Positions 35,410 to 42,385 of a DNA stretch of 64,000 bases are shown here, in pieces (the stretch's first letter is position 1; each line of letters starts with the position of its first letter). Made by a program: the position numbers and the translations under genes. The stretch spans positions 62,001 to 126,000 of the forward strand of contig JAIKWZ010000019.1 of assembly GCA_024684375.1 (NCBI GenBank). The letters are read 5' to 3'. Source of the stretch: Clostridiales bacterium. Lineage in GTDB: Bacteria; Bacillota; Clostridia; Christensenellales; Aristaeellaceae. The notes beneath the pieces were generated by a model. That model was given only the letters and a program-made list of their open reading frames with translations, was not told the origin of the DNA and did no database searches.

Positions 35410-36604
35410 ATCGCATCTCGATCTCCCGGCAGCCGTTGAATCCGGCGAAGCGGCGCAGGGTGCCATCAAACTTGGTCATAAGTTTTTTTGTCTGCTTTAC
35501 GCCCGGCTCCCACCACACAGCGTTCACCCGAAGCACGCTTCGCTTTCGGTCAACGGCGCTATCCACGCGGCCCGCAAAGCTTTCTCCGAAAAGTATGGGC
35601 AGCGTATAATAGCCGTATTTGCGCCTGTCCGCCGGGGTATATATCTCCCAGGAATACTGATAATCCCACAGCACTTTGATAAGTGCCTTGTCCCACATCA
35701 AGGGGTCCAGCGGCGCGATGAATTCCATGCGGGGTTTTAAGTCCGCCTGTCCGCCGATAACGTCCTTTAGCAGGTTTTCGTCTTCGGCGCGGCAGTAAAA
35801 TACTGGCTTGATCCCCTCGACCTGCACCGGCATGATGCGCCCGTCCGACTCAAGTTTTTCCAGCGCGCGCCGCCGCGTTTCGGCGTTCAGGCCGATGCCC
35901 AAAAACGCCGCGCTGTTTTTGTCCCAGAGCAGCCCCGCAGCGCCTATCCGCCGCAAGACGCGCCACGCCGTAAACGTCTCTTCGTCCTCACAGGGGTTTC
36001 GTGACGAAAGCAGCGCTCCCGGCAGCTGTCTTTCCGCAAGGTCGTAAAACTTGCGGCTGCCCTGCTTATGGTGGATCACAAGCTCCCCTTCCGTGTAAAG
36101 CTGTTCCAGCACCGCTCTGGCCGCACGGGAGTTTTCATGCCAGTTACCGCTCCAGTGCATGGACGAATGCCAGAATATCTCCCCTTCTACCGGCAGCGTG
36201 TCGCCGGATACGGGCCCGTGCTCGCGTATATAGTCCAGCGCCAGCTCCTTAAGCCGGCTGAGCCCCGGAAAAGCCTTCCCCGTCTCGCGGGCACGTTCCC
36301 TGTACGACGAAAAATACGGCCAATCCTCCGCGGGCCAGATGGAAAGCTCCTTGTCGGAATAGTCTACAAGCAGCCGGTCCTTGTACAAAAGCTCCCAGAG
36401 CATCTGCTTTGTGAAGCCCCTGACCCGGGACTGCAGCGTGAGCTCCGCGTTTTTGCCGGACACGTCCACCGGGTCGAACTGTATGCAGCCCGCCTGCTTT
36501 ACGAAGGCGAACGCGCCTGCCTTCCCCTCAAAGCGGTGTTCTCCGATAAGCCCCTGCTTTGCCAGTATGAACTGCCTTGCCTGCCGATTGGATAATGTGG
36601 TCAC
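35408..36604 (-). CDS. YcaQ-type winged-helix DNA glycosylase
   Basis: 398 residues from a GTG after GGGGAACAGG; the in-frame codons upstream run into the promoter. The HTH_42/YcaQ (AlkX) family is recognised by RQFILAKQGL, the catalytic QxD motif at 42-44 (CIQFDPVDV), WPAEDWPYFSSYRER and the C-terminal PLDPLMWDK and YTLPILFGESFAGRVD blocks. These glycosylases remove bulky or crosslinked adducts from DNA. Its promoter has TATAAT with an extended TG. Fits the DNA-repair content at 57-60 kb but is not linked to it. Confidence 0.85.
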   Translation of the reverse strand: MTTLSNRQARQFILAKQGLIGEHRFEGKAGAFAFVKQAGCIQFDPVDVSGKNAELTLQSRVRGFTKQMLWELLYKDRLLVDYSDKELSIWPAEDWPYFSSYRERARETGKAFPGLSRLKELALDYIREHGPVSGDTLPVEGEIFWHSSMHWSGNWHENSRAARAVLEQLYTEGELVIHHKQGSRKFYDLAERQLPGALLSSRNPCEDEETFTAWRVLRRIGAAGLLWDKNSAAFLGIGLNAETRRRALEKLESDGRIMPVQVEGIKPVFYCRAEDENLLKDVIGGQADLKPRMEFIAPLDPLMWDKALIKVLWDYQYSWEIYTPADRRKYGYYTLPILFGESFAGRVDSAVDRKRSVLRVNAVWWEPGVKQTKKLMTKFDGTLRRFAGFNGCREIEMR

Positions 36605-36681
36605 GTTCCTGTTCCCCTCATGCGTTCTCTTATGCTTTATTATACCACAAAACCTTGCTGCCGCCCACCGGCGCAATAAAA

Positions 36682-36708
36682 CGGGCGCTCACTTAAGTGA
36701 GCGCCCGC
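36682..36708 (-). terminator. Terminator after the M42 peptidase operon
   Basis: Perfect palindrome CGGGCGCTCACTTAAGTGAGCGCCCG followed on the minus strand by TTTTAT, 19 bases after the last M42 stop. Confidence 0.8.
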
Positions 36709-36726
36709 AAAACGTCCGCGCCGTGT

Positions 36727-37734
36727 TTATTCCACAGGCAGTTCGGCTTCCTCCGCCATCGCGCGCACGAATTCGGCGGCAGCCAGGCAGTCGTTTAGAT
36801 CGGCGGTCTCGATTGGAGAATGGATGTAGCGGGTGGCTACGGACACGCAGCACGCCGCCTTGCCGCCCTTGGTGGTCTGCACTGCGCTGGCATCGGTGCC
36901 GCCGTAGGGCAGCACTTCGTTTTGCACCTTGATACGGTGCTTGTCAGCGACTTTATGCATGAAATCGATCACAGGCTTTGTGATAACGGCGGAACGGTCT
37001 ATGTACTTTACGGTCGGTCCCTCACCCAGCTTCATGGGCATGGGGTCGCACTCGGGAGTATCCGCGGAGCCGGTCACGTCCAGATTGATGCCGAAATCGG
37101 GGTCTATGGAATATGCCGCCGCCTTCGCTCCGCGGCAGCCAACCTCCTCCTGAGATGTGAACACGCAGTAGATGTCGTGGGAAGACTTGATCGTTTTCAT
37201 CGCCTCCACCAGTATAGCGCAGCAGATGCGGTCGTCCAGCGCGCAGCAGGCTACCCGCTCGCCCATGTCCACGAAATGGGGCGCGTACACGCATATGTCC
37301 CCCACCGCGATCTTCTTTTCAGCCTCTTCGCGGCCTGAGCAGCCTATGTCTATAAACATCTGCTTAAGCTTGACAGGGGGCTTAACGTCCTTCTCCTCGC
37401 AGCTGATCACTCCCCTGGTCCCATTCTCGAACACCACGTCGTGCCCCAGCGTCATTTCGGGGTCTATGCCCCCCACAGGCGCGAAGCGCGCGAAGCCCTT
37501 GTCATCTATGTCCAACACTATCAGCCCTATCTGGTCCATGTGGGCGGAGAGCATCACCTTTTTGCCGCTCGTGCCCTTCTTTACGCCGATAACGCTGCCC
37601 AGCGCGTCGCGCCTGATCTCGTCCACGTACGGACGGATCATATCCGCCAGCAGCTGCGCAGCTCTGTCTTCCCTGCCTGAGGGACCGTAGCACTCTGTGA
37701 CCTTCCTTACAGTCTCTTTGAATTCGCTCAGCAT
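36727..37734 (-). CDS. M42 family metallo-aminopeptidase (third of three)
   Basis: 335 residues. Di-zinc M42 pattern: AHMDQIGLIVLDID, the DDRICCAIL aspartates, the catalytic QEEVGCRGAKAA glutamates and the last ligand in RYIHSPIETADLND. These enzymes form 12-mer cages that trim short peptides in the cytosol. It overlaps the end of the previous M42 gene by seven bases. All ligand positions are intact. Confidence 0.92.
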   Translation of the reverse strand: MLSEFKETVRKVTECYGPSGREDRAAQLLADMIRPYVDEIRRDALGSVIGVKKGTSGKKVMLSAHMDQIGLIVLDIDDKGFARFAPVGGIDPEMTLGHDVVFENGTRGVISCEEKDVKPPVKLKQMFIDIGCSGREEAEKKIAVGDICVYAPHFVDMGERVACCALDDRICCAILVEAMKTIKSSHDIYCVFTSQEEVGCRGAKAAAYSIDPDFGINLDVTGSADTPECDPMPMKLGEGPTVKYIDRSAVITKPVIDFMHKVADKHRIKVQNEVLPYGGTDASAVQTTKGGKAACCVSVATRYIHSPIETADLNDCLAAAEFVRAMAEEAELPVE

Positions 37735-38786
37735 ATTTCCAGCACCTCTCTGTACTTTCTGTCACTTAAAAACGCGTCTGCCAGCAGTATCATGTTCCGC
37801 AGATCCTGCCATGATGCCACGCTCTGCGCGGAGTGGATGTAACGGCAGGGCAGCGATATGCCGCCCGCGCGGCAGCCGCCCAGATCCGTGTAAACTCTGC
37901 CCATGTCCGTCCGGCCGTTTGTGCCCTTCCTGAGCTGGAAGGGTATCCCGTGCTCTTTGGCGGTCTGACGCAGGGCGTCAAACAGTTTTACGTCCGCAAT
38001 GGTGCCCCCGTCCATGAAAGTCAGGGCGGGGCCGCAGCCCACCGTGGTCACGGTCTCGTGAGATTTCGCCCCGGGCATGTCGTTGGCGGTAGTGCCCTCA
38101 AAGTTCAGCACGATGGCCGGCTTAACGTGATCAGCCACCAGGTTTGCTCCCCTGAGCCCCGCCTCCTCCTGAACGGTGAAAGCGGCGTAGAGGTCGCAGT
38201 CATAGTCCTGCGTGAGCAGCGCCATCAGCACGGCGCATCCCACCCGGTCGTCCAGCGCCTTCCCGGTGAAGAGGCCCTCGCCCAGCTCCTCAAAGCAGGT
38301 GGTAAAGCAGGCGTAGTCGCCTATGCTCACATACTTTTCGGCATCTTCTTTATTCTTTGCGCCGATATCTATGGTGAGCTCCTTATGCGGGATGCTGGCT
38401 TCATATTCACTGTCCGACTGCAGGTGTATGGGTTTGGCGCCTATCACGCCCGGTACCGCGTCCCTGCCCACATACACCCTTCGACCTGGCATAACTCTGG
38501 GGTCGAGCCCTGCCGGGTCGTACTCCAGTTCGCCGTCGTCACGGATCTTTTTTATCAGCATGCCCACCTCGTCCATATGGGCGGTGAGGGCTATCACGGG
38601 CGCGCCCTCTTTCTTTTTGCGCGCGTACAGGTTGCCCATGGTGTCGGTGAAAACACAGTCGCACAGGGGCGTCACTTTCTCTTTTATGAACCTGCGCACC
38701 GCGCCTTCGTCGCCGCATACGCCTCGCAGCTGGGAAAGCTCCTTAAGGAAGGTATCCTTCAGCGTGATCTCGTTTAGTCCAGGCAC
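37728..38786 (-). CDS. M42 family metallo-aminopeptidase (second of three)
   Basis: 352 residues. Ligand motifs LTAHMDEVGMLIKKI, DDRVGCAVLM, VQEEAGLRGANL and RYIHSAQSVASW are complete. Start overlaps the previous M42 stop by 13 bases and its stop overlaps the next start, so the three are translationally coupled. Differences around the substrate pocket (SAQSVASW against SPIETADL in the next copy) suggest different residue preference. Confidence 0.92.
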   Translation of the reverse strand: MPGLNEITLKDTFLKELSQLRGVCGDEGAVRRFIKEKVTPLCDCVFTDTMGNLYARKKKEGAPVIALTAHMDEVGMLIKKIRDDGELEYDPAGLDPRVMPGRRVYVGRDAVPGVIGAKPIHLQSDSEYEASIPHKELTIDIGAKNKEDAEKYVSIGDYACFTTCFEELGEGLFTGKALDDRVGCAVLMALLTQDYDCDLYAAFTVQEEAGLRGANLVADHVKPAIVLNFEGTTANDMPGAKSHETVTTVGCGPALTFMDGGTIADVKLFDALRQTAKEHGIPFQLRKGTNGRTDMGRVYTDLGGCRAGGISLPCRYIHSAQSVASWQDLRNMILLADAFLSDRKYREVLEIC

Positions 38787-39823
38787 AGCTTATCCCTCCA
38801 ATCCCCGCCCAGCGCGGTAATGAACTCGGCGCACACCCTGCCGCAGGAAAGCAGCGTTTCCGTCTTAATGGTTTCGGCGGTGGTGTGCATGTATTTGAGC
38901 GGCGGCGAGACCAGACCGCACGGCACGCCCGCGCCGCTGACCTGCACGTCCGTGGCGTCCGTGCCCGTTGCGCCCATCACGGGCTCGTACTCCCAGCCTA
39001 TCCGCGCGCTGTCCGCGGCGTCCCTGAGCATCTGGAACATCTTCGGATGGATGTTGGGGCCGACTCCCAGGGCGATCTTGTCCATGTCGAAGCAGTCGGG
39101 ACAGCAGGCCGACTTGCCGAAGGTAACGTCCATAACTATCGCCATATCGGGTTTCACGCTCCACGCGCCCGTGGTGGCGCCCAGACCCGAGTGTTCCTCG
39201 TCCACCGAGGCGACCATGACCACCCTGCAGTCGAACCTGCGCTTTTTGAGCAGCTCCAGGCAATACAGTTCCGCCGCCACCAGCGCCCTGTCGTCCAGCG
39301 TCTTGGAAGACACGAAACCGTTTTTAAGCTCGAGCACCCTCTCCGGCCAGAAGGTGACCCTGTCCCCTATCGAGACCAGTTCGCCTGCGCGCTCTTTGCT
39401 CAGGCCCAGGTCCACGCTAAGTTCATCCCACTTGTAAGCCTTGTCCTTTGAAGCGGTCAGGTGCGGCGGCACGGCGCCCACCACGCCCATAAGCTCCTGT
39501 TTTCCGCACACGCGCACGCGGCTGCCTGGCAGGACCCGGGGATCCACGCCCGCCACGGAGTCGATGCGAAGCATGCCGTTGTCTTCGATCTTCGTTACCG
39601 TCATGCCCACTTCGTCCATGTGGGCCATTATCATCACTGTGGGTCCGCTTTCGCCCACAGAAGCGAAAGCGTTGCCGTTCACGTCCGTCCAGACTTTTGC
39701 TCCCGCAAAGTCACGGGTGAACTCCCTGAAGAGCTCCTCCACCGTCTGAGTGATCCCCGTTCGCTCAAAGCCGGTGACGCCCTTAGCCTGTACCAGCCGG
39801 TCAAGTATCTTAACTGTGTCCAT
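38774..39823 (-). CDS. M42 family metallo-aminopeptidase (first of three)
   Basis: 349 residues. IMAHMDEVGMTVTKI, DDRALVAAE and KYMHTTAETIKT give the zinc site; the catalytic glutamates are in SVDEEHSGLGATTG, which departs most from the usual EExGxRG. First gene of the operon, behind an extended -10 promoter (TGCTATAAT at about 39861-39866) and GGGGAGGAGC ribosome site. Confidence 0.92.
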   Translation of the reverse strand: MDTVKILDRLVQAKGVTGFERTGITQTVEELFREFTRDFAGAKVWTDVNGNAFASVGESGPTVMIMAHMDEVGMTVTKIEDNGMLRIDSVAGVDPRVLPGSRVRVCGKQELMGVVGAVPPHLTASKDKAYKWDELSVDLGLSKERAGELVSIGDRVTFWPERVLELKNGFVSSKTLDDRALVAAELYCLELLKKRRFDCRVVMVASVDEEHSGLGATTGAWSVKPDMAIVMDVTFGKSACCPDCFDMDKIALGVGPNIHPKMFQMLRDAADSARIGWEYEPVMGATGTDATDVQVSGAGVPCGLVSPPLKYMHTTAETIKTETLLSCGRVCAEFITALGGDWRDKLCLD

Positions 39824-40303
39824 TTACGCTCCTCCCCTGAAAAATGACGGGTATGCGGTCATTATAGCACATTCGTTCCGGAAATGGAACTGTATAGCCA
39901 CAAAACAGCGCTGCGCCCGCCTGAGCCATTTGTCGTGCCCGCGGTGCGCCTGAGCGCGCGATGATAAAAGCTTTCGGAACTGCTCCTTATTCCCTGCACT
40001 GACCATTGTTCGCAAACTCACTATGATATTACATTATGTTCCGGACGATTGCAATAAACATTTGGGATTTTTACGCCGGGTGACCCGTTTGCCCGACCCT
40101 GTCTGTTACGGAGACTGAAACGCTCTGCTGAAGATGGTATATTATTATGCCGGTCATAATAAAGTCGAGCCCTTTGATAAGTATGCCACATCTGTTGTTG
40201 TATTCAGCAAAATGCGCCGATCCTGTCCAACCCGTACGCCGGCTCTTCCAACGCCTGATCAGCGGTATAAGCGTCAAAGCGAATCCTCAAACTGTTTTTG
40301 GTA
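39824..40303. other. Intergenic stretch without a recognised gene
   Basis: Between the M42 operon promoter and the rpsI terminator. Apart from the extended -10 promoter for the M42 genes near 39861, I see no gene, RNA or repeat. Short frames on both strands lack ribosome sites. Confidence 0.6.
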
Positions 40304-40342
40304 TAAAAAAATCCTGAAACGACAGCCGTTCCAGGATTTTTG
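40304..40342 (-). terminator. Terminator of rplM-rpsI
   Basis: Hairpin AAATCCTGGAACGG / CAGGATTT with a T-run on the minus strand, 17 bases after rpsI. Confidence 0.85.
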
Positions 40343-40358
40343 AACTTTGCAGCTCCGA

Positions 40359-40751
40359 TCAGCGCTTGGAGAACTGGGGAGCCTTACGGGCCTTCTTGAG
40401 ACCGTACTTTTTGCGCTCCTTCATTCTGGGATCGCGGGTGAGGTAGCCGGCCTTTTTGATGGCGGGCTTGAGCTCTTCGTCAGCCTTTACCAGAGCCCTG
40501 GCGATGCCGTGGCGGATAGCGCCGGCCTGGCCGGTGAAGCCGCCGCCGCGCACGGATACGACCACGTCGAACCTGCCGGCAGTCTCGGTGAGGGTCAGGG
40601 GCTGACGCACCACGGTCTTGAGGGTCTCAAGGCCGAAATACTCGTCCAGATCACGCTTGTTTATGCTGATTTTGCCTTCGCCGGGAATAAGACGCACGCG
40701 GGCGACGGCCTTTTTCCTTCTGCCTACCGCGCTGAAGTTGATTTCTGACAT
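40359..40751 (-). CDS. rpsI: 30S ribosomal protein S9
   Basis: 130 residues. S9 signatures are complete: [12 protein letters not shown] at the start, [21 protein letters not shown] in the middle and the C-terminal [25 protein letters not shown] tail that reaches the P-site tRNA. Follows rplM by 21 bases, the usual pair. Confidence 0.97.
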   Translation of the reverse strand: MSEINFSAVGRRKKAVARVRLIPGEGKISINKRDLDEYFGLETLKTVVRQPLTLTETAGRFDVVVSVRGGGFTGQAGAIRHGIARALVKADEELKPAIKKAGYLTRDPRMKERKKYGLKKARKAPQFSKR

Positions 40752-40772
40752 TTTTTACGTCCTCCTCCCAAA

Positions 40773-41204
40773 TTACTTGATCACGAAGGTCTCGGGCTGC
40801 TGGGCGGCATGGGGATGCTCGCTGCCCGCGTAAACCTTGAGCTTTTTCAGCATTTTGCGGCCGAGGGGTCCCTTGGGGAGCATGCCCGCCACAGCCTTCC
40901 TGAGGGCAAATTCGCTCTTCTTGGCCATGAGATCACGGTACTTGGTCTCCTTGAGTCCGCCCGGATAACCGGAATGATGATAGTAGATCTTCTGATCCAG
41001 CTTGTTGCCGGTCAGAGCGATTTTATCGGTATTTACGACGATGATGAAGTCGCCGGTGTCTACGTGGGGGGTAAAGGTGGGCTTATGCTTGCCGCGCAGC
41101 ATAAGGGCGACCTGGCTGGCCAGCCTGCCCAGCACCACGCCGTCCGCATCGATCAAGTACCACTTGCGCTCGACGGTTGCGGGCTTTGCCATGAAACTGC
41201 TCAT
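40773..41204 (-). CDS. rplM: 50S ribosomal protein L13
   Basis: 143 residues, normal length. [30 protein letters not shown] and the [24 protein letters not shown] block are the L13 signature. ATG at 41202-41204 is preceded by GGAGGAAAC. Driven by a strong promoter 100 bases upstream; the 5' leader could hold an autoregulatory L13 leader structure, which I cannot confirm by eye. Confidence 0.97.
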   Translation of the reverse strand: MSSFMAKPATVERKWYLIDADGVVLGRLASQVALMLRGKHKPTFTPHVDTGDFIIVVNTDKIALTGNKLDQKIYYHHSGYPGGLKETKYRDLMAKKSEFALRKAVAGMLPKGPLGRKMLKKLKVYAGSEHPHAAQQPETFVIK

Positions 41205-41312
41205 TATGTTTCCTCCAAAATCAATATCAATACTGATGTCTCCGGCATGAGGTCAAGCATGCCCGACAATTCATCAAACGCCCGGGGCCGTGAGCGGATT
41301 GACACGAAGGAT

Positions 41313-41342
41313 ATTATATCTCGCGCCATATGGCAATGTCAA
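41313..41342 (-). promoter_or_regulatory. rplM-rpsI promoter
   Basis: Minus strand: TTGACA (41337-41342), 18-base spacer, TATAAT (41313-41318), both consensus. Confidence 0.85.
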
Positions 41343-41366
41343 CCGTTCAAGAAAATTTAACCTTTT

Positions 41367-41408
41367 TTAGAATTGTATTACTGCAGTGAGCGACACAGCT
41401 GCCGTCAT
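41367..41408 (-). CDS. 13-codon open frame with strong ribosome site
   Basis: ATG at 41406-41408 preceded by AAGGAGG (41417-41423) and ending at TAA 41367-41369; product MTAAVSLTAVIQF. It lies between a pair of palindromes and the rplM promoter. Either a leader peptide or the start of a gene otherwise deleted. The ribosome site is the only strong evidence. Confidence 0.35.
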   Translation of the reverse strand: MTAAVSLTAVIQF

Positions 41409-41509
41409 TTTCGATTCCTCCTTTATTTTTCAACACTGTATACATGATGTGTTATGAGCACAGGAATTCTGTTTTCACCGAACGGATTCTCACAAACGCC
41501 GCGCAATAA

Positions 41510-41567
41510 ACAGACTTTAGTCTGTATTTTGCAATAAGATTTATCCTATAAACAGACTATAGTCTGT
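41510..41567. promoter_or_regulatory. Two 16-base palindromic operator-like sites
   Basis: ACAGACTTTAGTCTGT (41510-41525) and the perfect palindrome ACAGACTATAGTCTGT (41552-41567), centres 42 bases apart, i.e. four helical turns. The shape fits a dimeric repressor of the TetR kind binding two phased sites. No such regulator gene is adjacent. Confidence 0.65.
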
Positions 41568-41631
41568 ATTTATCCCGTGCTAAATGCCGCCGCAGCATGT
41601 CGACAACCCTCCCGCAAAGCGTTAAGCCGCC

Positions 41632-41661
41632 TTGACAGTCAGACTTTCATCATGCTACAAT
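41632..41661 (+). promoter_or_regulatory. Promoter of the small membrane protein gene
   Basis: TTGACA (41632-41637), 18-base spacer, TACAAT (41656-41661), 30 bases before the ATG. Confidence 0.75.
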
Positions 41662-41691
41662 CTGTCCGATAATATGCTTTGGAGGTTCATC

Positions 41692-42147
41692 ATGTTCGAA
41701 AACTCCGGAAACAAATTGAAAGCCCTGTCGAAGCTTCTTTTTGTGTTAGGTCTTATCGCTACAATAATTGCCGCCATTGCGTACAGCATCACCTATGACA
41801 GGTACGGAGATGCAGACGGCTTCAGATTTTGGCAGTTCCTTATCATTCTCATCAGCGGATCTTTTTCAAGCTATATTACATCCCTGTTGCTTTACGCTTT
41901 CGGCAATCTGGTTGATGACGCCTCCGCATTACGGTCTGATGTAAAAGAAATCAATTACAGACTTTGTCAGGTCTATATCTCAGCTCGGACTGAGTCACAC
42001 GATGGTGAAAATCCGCTGCAGGAAAACAAGGCGGGCGGTTTTTTCAGCGTATATCAAAAAGCTGACGATAGGCGCTGCCCCCAATGCGGGTTAACGATCC
42101 ACAGCCCGCAAATAGTCGTATGCCCCAGGTGCGGCACGCACGTATAA
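41692..42147 (+). CDS. Small membrane protein with C-terminal zinc ribbon
   Basis: 151 residues from the ATG after GGAGG. Two membrane spans (about 13-33 and 50-75) match the paralogue at 34443-34898 (same length, same GSFSSYITSLLLYAFGN-type second span). Unlike the paralogue it ends in a short zinc ribbon with two CPxCG knuckles (RRCPQCGLT and VVCPRCGTH) and lacks the extra N-terminal span. Function unknown. More AT-rich than most neighbours. Confidence 0.75.
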   Translation: MFENSGNKLKALSKLLFVLGLIATIIAAIAYSITYDRYGDADGFRFWQFLIILISGSFSSYITSLLLYAFGNLVDDASALRSDVKEINYRLCQVYISARTESHDGENPLQENKAGGFFSVYQKADDRRCPQCGLTIHSPQIVVCPRCGTHV

Positions 42148-42176
42148 TTATTTCTAACGGGTCTAGAGACAAGAGC

Positions 42177-42200
42177 GGCGCTTCTTTACACAGAAGCGCC
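42177..42200 (+). terminator. Hairpin terminator after the zinc-ribbon membrane protein
   Basis: GGCGCTTCT / AGAAGCGCC stem with a six-base loop. The tract after it is ATCATTATT rather than pure T, so efficiency is uncertain. Confidence 0.6.
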
Positions 42201-42226
42201 ATCATTATTATTATACAAAGGTGACG

Positions 42227-42267
42227 TATCGCCGCGCCGCCTTCTGAGGCTCGCGATGACGCGGGGC
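42227..42267. repeat. Dispersed repeat, copy 2 (inverted)
   Basis: Reverse orientation of the element at 34337-34379: TATCGCCGCG at one end and CTCGCGATGACGCGGGGC at the other. Both copies lie beside the two paralogous small membrane protein genes. Confidence 0.75.
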
Positions 42268-42282
42268 ATTTCATGTCTTCGT

Positions 42283-42345
42283 TAGATACTGACTCTACCT
42301 CATCAGTCAGCATTCGGCTGCCTCCTTCCCCTTCAGGGAAGGCTT
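42283..42345. repeat. Second dispersed-type intergenic repeat
   Basis: CTCATCAGTCAGC followed by TTCCCCTTCAGGGAA and flanks resembles an intergenic repeat common in gut Clostridia genomes. Only one copy is in the window, so the call rests on recognition. Confidence 0.45.
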
Positions 42346-42385
42346 TCCGAAAGCGGCAAACATGCCGTCTCTTCGGATAGAGCGC

